From Wolfiporia cocos (taxonomy: Eukaryota > Basidiomycota > Agaricomycetes > Polyporales > Phaeolaceae), in the NCBI GenBank assembly GCA_029448655.1, contig JACCLO010000007.1:558001-622000 (forward strand): a stretch of DNA of 64,000 nt. Reading direction: 5' to 3'. Positions 9,811 to 22,802 of this stretch are shown here, one piece after another. The position numbers were made by a program, and so were the translations under genes. Each line of letters begins with the position of its first letter. Position 1 is the stretch's first letter. The notes beneath the pieces are model-generated. The model was given only the letters and a program-made list of their open reading frames with translations, was not told where the DNA came from and searched no databases.

Positions 9811-11914
9811 TCATGACATCTGCATCATGTACGCGGGCACCGCCGCATACTGTTGGTGCTCCGGCGCCTGCTGCTGCTGCTGGGCCTGTGGGTGCACCTG
9901 CATCGGCGACTGCGCGTGCTGCTGCGCGGGCGACTGGTGCGCCTGCATCGGGCTCTGCTGCGCATGCGCGTACGCCGGCGGCGCCATCGTCACGTTCTGG
10001 TACGACGGCGGCGGCTGCTGTCCGTACCCCGCCGGGTACCCGCCCGCCGGTGCGTACCCGCCCTGCGAGTAGCCCGCGCCCTGCTGCGGTGCGCCATACA
10101 CGGCGCTCGCGCCGCCAGAGGGCTGCGCGTGGGCGTGCCCGTGTGCGTAGGTCGACGCGGACGTCGCGGCGGTCGTGCTCTGCGCACGCGAGAGCGCCGG
10201 CGTCGCGAGCGGAGACGATGTGCGGGACGCGGCGGCCGAGTGTGCGCGCGCGTGGCTCTTGGAGTGCTGCAGGCACTCGTGCTGCCCGCTGGCGAGCAGC
10301 GCGAGCCCGATCGCGCCGTGGTCGCCAGAGTGCTGGTAGTGATACCCTGCGGCTGCGTCAGCATCTCCCTTCACAAGATTCCCGAGGGGACTTACTGAGG
10401 CCGTTCATATTCTTGTACCGCCGCTGGCAATCGCCGACGCCGCACGCGTACGGGCGCAGCCTGCGCTCCGCCTCGCGCTCGACCTCGCGCATCTCCGCGT
10501 CGCTGATCGGCTCGTCCGAGTCCTTGCCGCCGCGCTTCTGCGCGAGCAGGACCTGCAGCTGCTCGAGGTCCTTCGGCGGCGCAAAGTTGCAGCTCCCGTG
10601 CGTCATGTGGTACTTGAGCCCGTTCGCCTGCTTGTACGACTTGTTGCAGTTCGGCTTCGGGCACTTGAACGGCTTCGACAGCAGCAGCGACGACGCGGGC
10701 CGCGACAGCGTTGTCGACGCCCGTGCGGTGCTCGCCGCGGACGCGGACGTGCTCGCGGACCCGGTCGGCGACGACAGCGACGCGGACGCGGACGCCGTCG
10801 AGAGCGACGTGGACGCGGGGGCGGCGGCGACGGTGCGGAAGACGGACGCGCCGGGCGCAGGGGACGCGACGCGCGACGAGCCGGGCGTGCTCTCGGGCGT
10901 GTTCGCGCTGCTGCTCGCGAGGAGCAGCGCGGGGGGCACGCACGCCGTCCTGTCCTGCTGCTGCTGCGTCTGCGCGCCGAGGCCCTGCTGGATCGGCGGC
11001 GACGGAACCGTGCCGGGGAGGAGCGCCGAGTAGTCCGCGTAGCCCGCGTACGCGTTGAACGCGTCGTCGACGCCGAGCACCGCGGGGCGGCTCGCGGGCG
11101 GGAACCCGACGACCGCGCGCGAGGGCAGCACCGTCGTCGTCTCGAACGCGCTCACGGGCTGGCTGTGGTGGTAGAGCCCCGCGGAGGGGTACGCGGAGAG
11201 TGGCGTGGAGACGGGAGTGTCGGGCGGCGTGCTCGAGGACGAGGACGGCGCGCTCGGGTGCTCCATGTCGAGCTCCATGTCGTCGGGGTCGAACGAGCCC
11301 TGGTGGTACGTCTGCATCGGCTGATGTGCCTGCGGTGCGGCGTAGTACGAGGGCCCGCCGGGTGCGCCCTGCAGCGCGCCCGTCGCGGAGGACGACGCGG
11401 CGTACGGGTCGAGCACGACGACGTGGCACTCCTCAAAGTGGTCGACGAGCGCGTGGAGGTCGGTGAGGTTGAGCCCGCAGCAGGAGTAGTCGCGGCACTG
11501 GCGGACGTGAGTGTGCGGAGTGGCGCGGGAGAATAGGGGCTCACCAGCTCTTCCTGGCGCTCGAAGACGCTGAGCGCGTTGACGATCGAGCCGCGGTCGC
11601 TCTCTATCGACGAAGACATTTTGCCAAACTTGAAGTCGTTCGGGCTGGGGGCCGTCAGCGTCGGGCGGGGATCTTTTGGGCGCATATACTCACTCTAACG
11701 GGCCGAGGAGGTGCCCGGGCGACACGCCGGGAAAGAAGCGGTTCCCGTACGAGCCTGCGCGCCAGGAGAGGGGCGAGCCGATGAAGCGTCTGAAGGAGGA
11801 CGAGGCGGGGGTGATGCCTGCGCCGTAGGAGCCGTTCTGGGCGTGGAAGGAGGAGCCGGACGGGGTGTTTTCTGGGGCCTGCGCCTGGAAGGAGATGGGC
11901 TGGGCGGTTGCCAT
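9811..11914 (-). CDS. SFP1: SFP1-type C2H2 zinc-finger transcription regulator
   Basis: Model: complement(join(9811..10346, 10396..11497, 11545..11644, 11694..11914)), 652 aa. Sfp1 proteins control ribosomal-protein and growth genes downstream of TOR; the role here is inferred from family. Three fingers are seen. An N-terminal degenerate one begins at CRDYSC, residues 108-132 (C108, C113, H127, H132). A central one has C386, C391, H404, H407 in CPKPNCNKSYKQANGLKYH. The third has C459, C464, H477, H480 and is split by intron 3 inside NGL/RYH. The NGLKYH/NGLRYH pair with a long acidic linker is the hallmark of Sfp1/JAZF1-like proteins. Ser/Thr/Ala-rich low-complexity sequence lies between fingers 1 and 2, and the C-terminus is Gln/Ala/Pro-rich. 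The coding GC content is very high, so many Arg-rich shadow frames overlap it. Confidence 0.88.
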
Positions 11915-12351
11915 CGCGGGGAGGAGGCGGGGATCGTGTCTAGTGGTCGTGGTCGTGAACAGAGTCTAGCAGTCGGGAGTCGTGATGATGCTTCGGAGGG
12001 GCAGAGTGAGGCGGAGTGACCAGAACGGCGGGTATTATACACGCCTTGGCGCCACCGGGGAGTTGCCGGATCGAAGGTTGTGGCTTGTTTGGCGCTGACT
12101 GGAGTCTAATCTCTCACGGGTGTGCTCCCACGCCCGAGGCAGTGATCCCGCGGGTCCCATCCGGCCGGGTGCTGCCTCGAGGCGCACGCACCGCCGCAGG
12201 CCACTGGGTGCCGTCGTGCGGGCACAGCACGGCGGCGGTGGGGCGGCGCACGGGACGCGGGGGCGGGCAGAGCAGCAGCACCGCGGGTGCCGGAGGAGGT
12301 CTGCGCTAGAACACACAGGGCATGCCGTACACCCAGCCAGGGGCCGCCCTC
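11915..12351. promoter_or_regulatory. Upstream region of the SFP1-type gene
   Basis: About 440 bases between the SFP1-type start codon and the beginning of duplicated copy A. It must contain the promoter of the minus-strand gene. I could not single out a TATA box or operator with confidence. Confidence 0.35.
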
Positions 12352-15300
12352 GCCTCACGCGTGCGCTGGGCGACTGCACGCTGCGGACGCGAGCTGAGCA
12401 TCCGCGAACCTGCGCGGGCGCCAGTGCTGCCTTGCACACCGAGCCCGAGTCGTTGCGCACGGCGAGTGCCGCGCATCGATGGCCCCATGTGCTCGTCGCA
12501 CGCGCCCACGTGTCGCACATGCCGCCTCGACGACCAGCATCGGCCGTGCGTCGGTCGTTCCTCCCTGCGGCGATAGACACCAGCCCGCGCACGCTGCTAA
12601 GTATAGTCGGAGGTGTGCCGCGGCCGCCCTCGGCCTGTCTCTCCTGGACCTTGCGCCCTCGCCGCGCCCTGGCGCCCTCGCACACCCTGAGCGGGCCGAG
12701 CACGGATCGCTCCCGCGCGCTGCCCTCGCAGGCAATCCGCCTGCGCGCGCACAGCGGCCAAGCGAGTTCGCGTCCGCGTCCCCAGGGGTTGCCTTTCCTG
12801 GTGCTCCACGCTCCCCTTTTCGGCGCGGGCACTTCCCCTTGCTCCGCCCTTGTTCACACCCGTGCACGGCTGACAGCACCTGCACGATCATTGACTAATC
12901 GCCAGGGTTCGCAGCTCCCACCCCGCCGCCTTCGACGCAGCACGCGGGGGCGATGCGTCCTCGTCAAATTCGCTTAGCCCTGCGCCACATACGGGCTCAG
13001 GCTCCGCGCGGCGTGTGCTCAGAACTGACACACCACCGGTGACAGATCTGCATCTGCGCTGCGGCACTGCGGTGCACTCCGCGCGCCTGCCACCGCCAAG
13101 GGGCGTCGGCGCGTGCGCCCGCCGAGTAGGCAAAAAGTCAAATTCGAAATCACCTGCGCCCGCGCGTCGGTAGGCGGCGATGACGCTGCAATCGAGCGTG
13201 GATGCTGATGATGATTATTTGCCCTGGACGATCGTGTCGCGCACGCGCCGCCTCCCTGGTTCTAGCGGCCGCGGCGCGTATCCGCCTCGTCGCTACCCTC
13301 GCCCCGGTGCCAGCTCCAGTGCGGAGCGTGCGCCATCACGGCTCATCTCGCCACACATCGCAGAACGCAGCACCTCCCGCACGGCCCCCGCGCCCAGCGC
13401 ATCGCCGGCACCACGACGCGACGCGGGCTTCGCGCGGACATGCCTCTATACGGCACCCTGCCGGCCACGCGCTTCCCCGCCCGGGTTTCGCGGCATGCCC
13501 CCGCGCGCACACGCGCGTGCGATGTGTCCGCCGCGCACCGCCACCACCTGCGCGTGCAGCTGCGCGGCGCGTGAAGGCGTGGGGCGCGGTTTACGTGTAC
13601 GTCGGTCAGCTGCCCGCATCAGCGTTCTCGAACCACTCCACCGTTGATGACCGTTGGCGTCGGTGCTCGTCAGCCCGCGACGGCGCGGTCCGTCAGTCGT
13701 ACGCGAACCGGGCTGGGCACCAGCATCGGTCTCGCCCGGACCGCCAGCCACTAACTTCCGATTGTGCGTTCCGCCGCGGGCGCACCCAGGCAAGGGTCCG
13801 CCTGCGCGCACACGCGCACCTGCACAGCACGTCCTGCCGCGCTTCCATTCTCTCAAACTTTCGCCGGGGTGTGGGTCGCGTCGCGCGCCGGGCCCACCTC
13901 AGAGTCTGCGCACCGAGCCTTGGCAGCATGCGGTGTTCTCTCTGGTGCTGCCGAGCCGCCGTCGGGTCGGTGCTGCCAATGCGACAGCGTACCGGCTAAC
14001 TCGACGCTCGCGCATGCGCCTGCCCCGAGCTCCGTGCGCGAGATCCGTGATTCCTGTCCATTATCATGCGCAAACCCACCGCGCCGCGCGGTGTGGCATG
14101 CGCCACACCGCCGCCTCTCGCAGCGCGCTCCGCGTCCACGCCCCGCTCCTGCATACAACGATTACTCAGCCAGCGCGCGCATTTGTCACCAAGACGTGCT
14201 CGCGCGGCCAGGGCTTCCCTTGCGTGCACGCAGCGTGACAAAGGCTCGCGCTGCGCTGACGTGTCTTGCCACCGCCACACCGTCCCGTCCCTCCCCACGG
14301 CTCCTGCCCCGCCGCGACGCTGCAGGGCCCTGCCGCGCAGCGTGTGCGAACGGGGGACAGCCCGCGACCGCGTTCTGGACGCTTCCGGAAGGCGCGCGCA
14401 CTGTGGCGCGCAGGGCGCTTCGGACGCCCGTCGGGGGCTGGTGTCCGACGCACCGACGCACCCGCCCCAGGCGATTATGCCCATATGCGCACCGCGGCTG
14501 TGCGCACGCCGCTTCTCGCCCACTTCCGCGTCCCGCTCCCCACCGGCCATCTCGCCCCGGAGCCTCGCCTGGGGCGTCGGTCCCACCCGCTCCGCTGCAT
14601 GCTCCTCCCGTGGCGTCGCGTGCTGACGCATCCCGCGCGCAGCGCTCACGCGTCGCGTCGTGCTCCCGCGGCGAGGGCAGTGGAGTGGGCGCGGCGCGGC
14701 GCGTGTGGCTACTGCCCCCGCGGACGAGGTTCCGCCGAGATGAGCTGCTGCGCGCCCGCCCTGCCGCGCCGGCGCCCCCTGCAGCGCCGCAGGACGTCCC
14801 TGGCCGCGGTGCCGCGCCACAACGGCCGCCGTTGCCCGATGCGGAAGCTGTACCACACGGGCGGGCGGACGTGCCCTTCCGCCGGCGGTGCCCCGCGGGG
14901 CTGCGGCGCGCGCGTCCGCGCCTGTGGCTGGGGGCGACGCGGTGTCGCGTGTCCGCCGCGCAATCGCAGCTCGCGGCCGGACCTGGGACGGAGGAAGCAG
15001 CTGGGCGCTGGGCGGGCTTGGGAGCCGTGTACTCGCAGACCATCAGGTGCTGGGCTGCGTGCGCTCCTGGATGTCCGCGGAGGCGCTGCCGCAGGCGCGC
15101 ACGGGCACCCGGGAGAAGGGTACAGTACAGTGGCCGTTCTGGCGCGCATGCCACAGAGGTGTACGATAGCGTTGAGATACACGCACGGCGTCTGTAACGT
15201 ACTCTTACATGCAATCCATCCGTTCGCACTCTCGTGTCTGCCGACGCTTGCAGCCCGCAAACGGCCGCGAAGAAGCACGCACGGGCATGTGCTAGCTCTC

Positions 15301-17740
15301 TCAAAGGCGACGGCCAGCCCGCTCCGCGCGCCTGGGCGGTCAGATGACCGCCCGCCATGCCCGCCCCGCTGTGTTTCACAGCTGCCCCGCTCGTGCGCTC
15401 GTTCTTCGCGAAGGTGCACTAGCGCAGCGCCCGATCAACGACAGACTCGCTATGCCCGCAACTGCAGCGTCGACGTTCGATTCCGATCACCTGCAGCTAG
15501 AAGCGGCTGCGCTGCCGAGAGATATCAGCTTCGTTCATTAGCGCGAGGCCCGCGAACCTTCAGGCCTCTGCGCAGCCGGCGTGATCGAAGCCACACAGGA
15601 GGTCGGCGCACGTTTATCCACCTGCGTGCGTCGTGGCCAGCTGCCGCGTCCTAGCTGTCGGATGCGCCTTCCCTGCCGACCCTCTCCGCACAGCGACAGC
15701 CGGGGCGGCCCTCTTGTGGCTGACGCCGCGTGCAGATGGCAATCGTTGCTAAGCGCAAGGGTCACATGTGGCGTATGGTCGCCCGACGCAGAGATACTCC
15801 GGGCTCGCCGAGGGTCGCAGCTGGTGCCCTTGTTATCTACTAGCTTAATTACCTGTGGCTTCGCCACAATTTTGTACTTTAGGAGTTGTTTATCTCTGCC
15901 CGCTCAGCCACTCCTCCACCTCGCTGACGCTCGGCCTCGTCGTCGCTTCGCTTGTAACACCTTTGCAACCGGCATGCGCGCCTTGCAGGCGCTGGGCGTG
16001 GGAATCCACTGGCCAACTTCCCGGGTCGGTGGCGCGAGCCCTATGGGACGACGGACAGCACGTGGCACACGTGGAAAAGCACATGGCAGTTCCCACGCAA
16101 TCCACGGCCCTTTAGTACTTAGATAGCTAGCGCAGCCCCGATTGGTGTGATCTGCCCGGACGACACCCACGCCCGCTCGCCGTCGGCTGCGACGACGAGA
16201 CGAGCCTGTGGCGGCCAGTCTCGCGCGGAACGCATGAACGGTCTCCCCGGCTGGGCCGAACGAGGGCCAATCGGATTCAGGACGGCCGTAACCGGGGCGG
16301 TCCGTCCTTGCACACCTTCCGCATCGAGTCCAGTACGCCAACTTTCGCCCCTCGGGATGGCTGCGTGCGCACGCGCCGGCCATCGCAACGGCAACCGGTT
16401 TGCAATATGCATTCCTGCCAGCTTCCCAGACCCTCTCAAGATGCAGCCGCTTGGTACTCCCGCCCCCTGTAGGACATCCATCTGCCCCAGAGCTGTGGCT
16501 CCGCCTAATCGGATGACTCATTTACTTGGTCAGCACACTGTATTTACCTTCTTGCAGAGACGAAACAGATCGTAGCGCGTCTGACTGCTGACGGCCCCTG
16601 ACGGATGCTCCTGTGATCGATGTGTAGTCGACCACACAGCGAATTCGGAATACGAATACAACACGGCGTACTAGGCCGACCGCTGTAGCGCTGACCACCG
16701 CCCGCCGACTCCAAGCAGGGGCGCGCCGTCACAGCCACAGCCAATCGCAGACGCCCCATAGGCGTCCGTGGGGGGATGAACGGATCGCCCGTGGGGCCGC
16801 CCCAACGGCCAAGGCTGCAGCTGCCCGGGACCTGTGCGACGGATCCCAGTCCTGGGATTGGCAAGGCTTGCCCGACCCCGATCGAGAACGCAGCCGATCG
16901 AGCCCGTCCGCCGCCCGCGCTGATACTGTGCGCGCGCGTTGTGGCGGCCGCCTGCACAGGCACGCTGAGCTTGTCTGCCACACCAGCGCCTCCCGTGCGG
17001 CCGAGCCGAGGCCTTCGGGGCCGCTGCGTGCGAGGCATGCATGTCTAGAATCGCCCGCGTGTGGCGCATCGAGGCGTGCTGCTGCGTCCAGAACAGCCCA
17101 GTGGGCGGACGTGGTGAGCATCCGCTGGTCGCCCCTGCGTACCTAGAGCCGCTGACAGCAGCAGCCCGCGGGGGCAGACGGGAGGCGGGGGAAACACACC
17201 GGCTATTCGGAACCTCATACAAGGTTTGGGATGATGCGAGGTTCTGCCGCGGTGGGCGGTGTCGTCAAACATAGCTTCAAAGGGAGACGGTGTGCTCGAG
17301 CTCCACATACCTGCGGCTGATCCGGACGCGCTGCAGGCTCGGAAGCAGTCTGCCAGGGCCATGGGGTGCATACTCCGTATCGTCGCAGCAGAGTTCTGTC
17401 CATCAAGGGCGCGGACGTTGTGGAGCATACGTGGCAGCGTGACAGAGGAGGACATGGAGGGCACCTGTGAGAACGACGCATGGAGCATGGAAGGCTCATG
17501 TCTGGGCGCTTCCGAGCTCCCTGAATGAATGTATTAGCAATGACGACATATGGGCGCGACACCCGCTCGCACGCCGGGCGCATGCTTGTGCGTGCGCGCC
17601 TCGAAGGCGATAAAACGGGAAACAGAGAGGATCATGCCGCAATGCAGAGCCGGCCGCTTACGATCCGCGCTTGCAGCCAGGGTCCGATCGCCATGCGAGA
17701 TCCACAACGGCCTCTGAAACAAGCGCACATGCAAAGTAAA
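12352..17740. other. GC/CpG-rich non-coding block of copy A
   Basis: 5.4 kb of extremely GC- and CpG-rich sequence with open frames on both strands. The translations are Arg/Ala/Pro/His-rich and carry no domain. No frame is kept between copies A and B because of frequent indels that are not multiples of three. Stretches of exact identity to copy B nevertheless survive, for example 14373-14423 (51 bp, including the palindrome CTTCCGGAAG) and 16551-16608 (58 bp). I treat the block as non-coding. Confidence 0.6.
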
Positions 17741-18421
17741 ACATCTGCAGCGTCATCCATTTGAAATGAGCCATTGGACGGTCGGGCACCCACCAAATTG
17801 TCCGCCGCATTCTGACGGCCACTGAGTGGCGATCGAGTACTTCGTCAGTGGCGTCAATTGAGCGCGGCTGAGGTCACACGACCATAATCGATGTACTTGA
17901 TCTAAGTTCGACACGACAGTGAACAGCGGAATCATATTTACGAATAGACTTCAGATCCTCTCGAATCTTGTATTGGCGAAATTTTACGTGCGATCAGATC
18001 TGCAAAGCGGTGTGCTGCTCCGTCTTAATAGCGCGGTCCGCATGATGCGGGGATCTGGAGCACAGACAGTAACTGTCGCGCTGGCGCCTGGACTGATGAC
18101 GAGCGGTAGGCCGGTGGAATCTTGCCCAAGACTCCTCCAGAATGCAAGATGGTACCGAAACGTCAACATCGAAGTTTTAGCATCATTCGTGGCGGTCGAT
18201 CATGTATCAAGGCAAATTGCAATCGCCGCGCCGATGGCGGAGTGCGTGAGTCTGCGCTAACTGCTGCACAAAAACTCGAGTGCTTAGTGATAACGCGCTT
18301 CCCTGCCATTCTCGAACGTTGGCATCTGAATCGAGCTCATATCGACCAATGGCTGCCCTGAAACTGAAAAGAACATCTCGATGTCCCGGCGCAGAAAATG
18401 AACAAAGCTAACGTCTCCCTG

Positions 18422-18565
18422 TAAGTTGAAATTGGTACGGCGGAAAATGGCAATCCGCAGTACCCACAATTGTCCCGAGACTACCGCCACTCGGCCTACA
18501 AGGTGATAATGCCTCCGTTTCTGCGTACCAAAGGCCGGTAACCGGAACAATTTTTCAGCGGTTGC
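18422..18565 (-). other. Possible exon kept open in both duplicate copies (copy A)
   Basis: A 48-codon minus-strand frame includes EKLFRLPAFGTQKRRHYHL and SGQLWVLR. The same frame is open in copy B (30115-30258), and of 43 aligned residues 32 are identical. I do not recognise a family. Flanking sequence in the two copies does not keep one frame, so this is either a single exon of an unrecognised gene or the remnant of one. Confidence 0.35.
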
Positions 18566-19754
18566 TCTGTTATTGTGCGCGAAGCTCACCAGGGACCCCC
18601 TTGATTCATGTCTCAAGTCCGACCACGCACCAGCGCGCTGTCCGGTTGCGGCGACTCCGTCTCTGCCGTAAATGTTGCACGCGTGTCGCGCGCGTTCCAC
18701 CGACTGAAGCGGAGGACAAGTCCTATTTCGCTAGATCGCACCGGATTGTCGAGCTGTGGTACCGTATGTGGAAGGTAGTGCTACCTCGCCGTCCCATCGA
18801 TTTGCACGGGCGCGACATGTCAGCTTGGCGAGAGGCTGAGGTGCCGCGTACCGGAAGAAGCGGGCAAAGCTAGAAGGTGCAAGATACCGCGAAGGCGACG
18901 CGGCTCGTTGTCCGTGAGTGCTGTGGAAACGTTGATGAAGTACGCTGCAAACGACTTCATTCCCCGGGCTTCATCGGCACGTAGGCATGGTCCTTCGCAT
19001 CCGAAAATTGATCGGAGCAGCGCGAGAGCATGATCTTATGTCCAGCGCCCGTGCACGTTCCAAGCAGCCGCTGGATTGTGTTCAGACCTGTCAACGACCA
19101 TATTAGACATCCAACAATACCTGCCCTGGGGCCCCAGAATCAATTATGATCTGGCAGAGACCTGACCTGGAAGCTATTCACCGATCACCGAGATACGTCG
19201 GAGGTCCGCATGCTTGACGCTAGCATGGACAATCCATCTGCACCCGTGATGCTGCCTCTATCCACGAGGCAACGCGTATTCAATATCTTACCCTGCCGGT
19301 GGGGCCTGTACCCTCAGCCACGAGTTCCTAAATTGATTAGAATCTGACATTGCAGCCCGCGGTGCGTTGTGCGGTTGCGGTTTACGTAGTTGCTTCTCTT
19401 CCATTGTGTGGAACCCAGCAGAGCTTCCACAGCTGGTACTCTCTGGTCCGAATACTCTATACAAGAATGCCAGTGTAGTCGCCAACTGCGCTGAAACGCC
19501 ACCTGGAATTACCGTGTGGTTGTCGAATCTGACGCCGTCAGATCGCGGCAAAAGAGATCGTCTATCCTGCGGACTGTATGCCAAGAGCATGGCAAGCAGA
19601 AAGCGAATACGTACCGGGCTTTGATAGAGGAGATGAGGAAGCCGGCCCTGATCGCGATTTTGAACCCGGGGCACCTGCCGCATAGCGAGACATGGCACGA
19701 AGTGGCCGGGGACGGCGGACGCGCTTGTGGTGTGGCAGTTACTAGTAGCGCGTG

Positions 19755-20654
19755 AATCACTGGGTGGGTGGCACCAGCAGTCGCCGCACGATGCCAGTCG
19801 CGTCCCTTGTTGATGCATCACGTCCATCAGGCCTCAGCAGAAGGCGGTCTTCGCGCCCCACGGCGCTCTTGGACTGTCGACGTCGAGCTATTGCATGTGG
19901 CTGCCACTGGTTGGGGAGAAAAAGATGGACATACCTCTCTCGACGACGGCGACTTTTGCAAATCCGGTAACAATCTGCGCTATGCCCGTTGTCAGAGCAA
20001 CTGCTGTATGGCCTGATAGAGGGATATCGCTCTGGACGTTCATAGAATGGTGAACGTCACTTTGCGTGCGGCCGACTTGGGCAGTGCATGCCGTCGATAT
20101 GCTTCAAAGCGATCGCTCCGTGCACTTCTCAAGCTATCTATGAGAGCTTTGAGAATGCACATATCAGCCATAATATATCAAGATACGCGAGAAACACGGC
20201 GCACGAGAGATGGCCTTCAAAACAGCATTTGCGCCGAATAGTCGCCATCCGCCATTGCAAGCACCATTTCGCTATCGGGTCCTCTACCCGCCTTCGTCCG
20301 CTCTGAGCTGCGCTGTTCCCGCTCATCTTGGAACTATCGTCGCTTGTAGGACTGTCCGTTGCAGCCACACCGCCCAGTTCGGCGCGAAATGCTCTGTGTT
20401 CCTGCCACTACCACTCGCTCCTGAACCTTCCACCTGTGATCATTCTCAAAGCGGCAGGGGTGCTGGCAGGGACATCGTGCACACCCCAGCTCCGTCGGTT
20501 TGCTGACTGACACTCTGTAGTGAGCCCTGCCATCGGGCGTCGCATCGCCCACCACTGGTCTGGGTTTCACGCTACGCCACGCGCTCGTACCCTCTTTCTG
20601 GAGTTCCTCTCTATCTGCTTGGACTTACGCCGCTCTCGAGCTGGATACGTACAT
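19755..20654 (-). pseudogene. TAF11: TAF11 pseudogene (copy A)
   Basis: This stretch is homologous to the intact TAF11 gene at 32206-33220. The start codon is kept at 20652-20654, but a short deletion directly after it shifts the frame and gives TAA at codon 10. Further indels break the frame in every later exon; for example, the region matching the last exon (19755-19900) has several. No spliced reading restores the histone fold. The break-up is consistent with loss of constraint after duplication, since TAF11 function can be supplied by copy B. Confidence 0.85.
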
Positions 20655-20655
20655 G

Positions 20656-22802
20656 TGCTGCACGCCACGGACGCACAATGCACCCCTAATCGTCACTCAC
20701 GGCTGACGGCGCCGCCTACTGGGTAATCGCTTATCTAATGTTGGGCCATCTTGCGCCGCCTAGCGGACACACGTTGGCGGACAGACGCTGCTTTGCGCCG
20801 GAGTGGCTTGGACATGGCCGTACTGGTCCTCTCGCTGCAATTGCGCGCGCTCACCGACCACATTCATTCAGCGATAATTCGGGGCATCCTCACCCGTCTG
20901 GGACGCTGGCATGTACCGGCCCATTCAACACGGCACGGCTTCTGCAGGCGGGCTGTAGAGCATCGACACACGCGAGGTGAGTGTGGTCAAGGCCACGCGG
21001 GACGACCTCGCCTATGCGACCCGGGCCACCGGTGAAGTGAGCTGGGGCTCTGGCGGACCGCCCATGCATGCCCCCGTGCACTGCTAACTCGGGCAAGTGC
21101 CGTGCACGGAGTGGCACGCGTCGGCAAAGCGATCGCTTTAGTCGATGCGGTGCGCGCCAACGGCGGGTCACAATGCAAACAGGTCGTGCAGCGTGACGAC
21201 TTACTATCAAATTAGCAGTGTTGCAACGACTTCTGGTATTTCGGTTATTCTTAATGATGACTGGGCCTATGACCCTGAGACTTGGTATGGCAGTAGAATG
21301 AGTTATTTTCTACCGGGATTCTCAAGCATTTAATTTTTGCATGAGGAGTGCGAGCTCTAAAGGGATGCCGGATTTCGTCGGCATAAATCAGTCACATATC
21401 ACCAGAGTTGCAAAAAGGGTCACATAGAAGTGGACAGGCTTTGAGCGGAGCCTGAATCCTCTCGTGTGAGTGGCTGAATTGTCACGCTTCTCCATGCCCG
21501 AAGTTGCAACACTTCCCCACCAAAGGACACACTGAGAGACAGAAAAACGGGCGTGCGGAAATGGTATATTTGTGGATGTAAACACGCTAGTCCTTATCTC
21601 TAGTTGATATTTCTTCTTATCAATACGAGAGATGTCACGGCATCAACACTCCTAATTCCTCTACAGACCACCCTTGAAATTCTGAGGAGGCGGAACGATT
21701 CAAAAGATGCTATTACATGATCTTGATTTTTCTATGACTTTTTGGATGGGCATTGAAAGGACTAGGACAGTGTCGCAAAGAATTGTGGCTTTACAACTCC
21801 CCTAATCTGATAGTAGGTGTGTCCTTCCATGTGCTCTCTTAGTGACACGAATGGACGCACGGCCTGTCAAGCTTCAAGACCGACATTGCGCGCACATCCA
21901 CTCGCATCGCCGTGCGCACGGCCTCCGTTGCAATTGGGACAGACAGCGCAGCGCACATGCCACCAAGCACGCTTCGTCGCGAGAGGATGCGCTATGTTTC
22001 GGCGAGACGGACGCCCTGAGCGTCGAGCCTTGTCGCTGCCGGACACGTCGCGCACGGTGTGAACGGCAGAGAGGCTCGGCAGTACGCTCGCTCGTCCCAC
22101 CGTAGTGTACACGCATCGACGTGGCGTGCGCCGTGCGGCCGACGTGTCGCGCGTTCGTGCCCGCCGCTCACCGACACATGAGCGACGTCTACAAGCCCGC
22201 AATCACTATGCAGGGGCGAGGCAGGCGGCACGACAGCTAAGGTGTGTTTGCCTCAGATACGACGCGTGCTCAGATACGACGCGTGCGACGTGCGACGTGC
22301 ACGGCAGAGGCTCGGCGCGGCGCCCGATCGTCGTGCCGTGGCGCCCTATGAGGATGTTTTGATGCGGGTTATCTACAGCTACACCGACGTGTTCTATCAG
22401 GCACACGCTCGACTAACTACCTTTGGTTAATCGGAAGTTGCGATCAGCTGTTCGACGCATGTACATACCGTTTGAATGTGCACGAAAAGCCAATCACATT
22501 GGGCTCGTCATCTAACGATGTCATAGACAAAGCCATTCGAGAGGATCGCTCCTTCACTTACCAGCGTAACGCTACCCCCTCGATACCGGACTAAATCGTA
22601 TGTCGCGATCTGTACAAATCGAGCGTTGCGTGCAGCGCGCTCAACGTCCCATAGCCTCGTGTATTAGAGGATCGGGATGATCGACCGCTCCGAACCGAAT
22701 CGAACTTGGCTGGTCTCGGGCAACTTCCGGCACCGGTGCATGGGGTCTCGGAGATACAACAACATTACACTGACAAACCGGAGCTGGGGATCAGATCAAA
22801 TC
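20656..22802. other. Spacer between duplicate copies A and B
   Basis: 2.1 kb with no supportable gene and sharp changes in composition: GC-rich about 20730-21190, AT-rich about 21190-21830, GC/CpG-rich about 21840-22340, AT-richer about 22430-22790. An 11-bp inverted pair (AGTGTTGCAAC at 21217-21227, its complement at 21503-21513) brackets part of the AT-rich island. A short tandem repeat of about 16 bp (CAGATACGACGCGTGC) lies near 22255-22290. Confidence 0.5.

Larger units (their letters stand above)
12352..20655. repeat. Segmental duplication copy A
   Basis: This segment is collinear with 22803-33225. Matching landmarks, in the same order and orientation: 12352/22803 (CCTCACGCGTGCGCTGGGCG), about 12600/23109, 13570/24845, 14373/25820, 15420/27432, 16551/28165, 17525/29169, 18320/30015, 19010/31040, and the TAF11 region at the right end. 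Similarity begins abruptly near 12352 and ends just past the TAF11 start codon near 20655. The copies differ by many substitutions and short indels, and copy B is about 2.1 kb longer. Copy A carries a broken TAF11, so it is the non-functional copy for that gene. Confidence 0.93.

Noticed and set aside
9522..11536. Plus-strand ORFs of 503 and 312 codons opposite the SFP1-type gene
   Set aside because: They are antisense shadows of the zinc-finger gene, whose minus-strand frame has clear C2H2 fingers.
12035..17700. Many long Arg-rich ORFs (up to 477 codons)
   Set aside because: The matching ORFs in duplicate copy B are shifted or broken by indels, so no frame is under protein constraint. They are composition artefacts.
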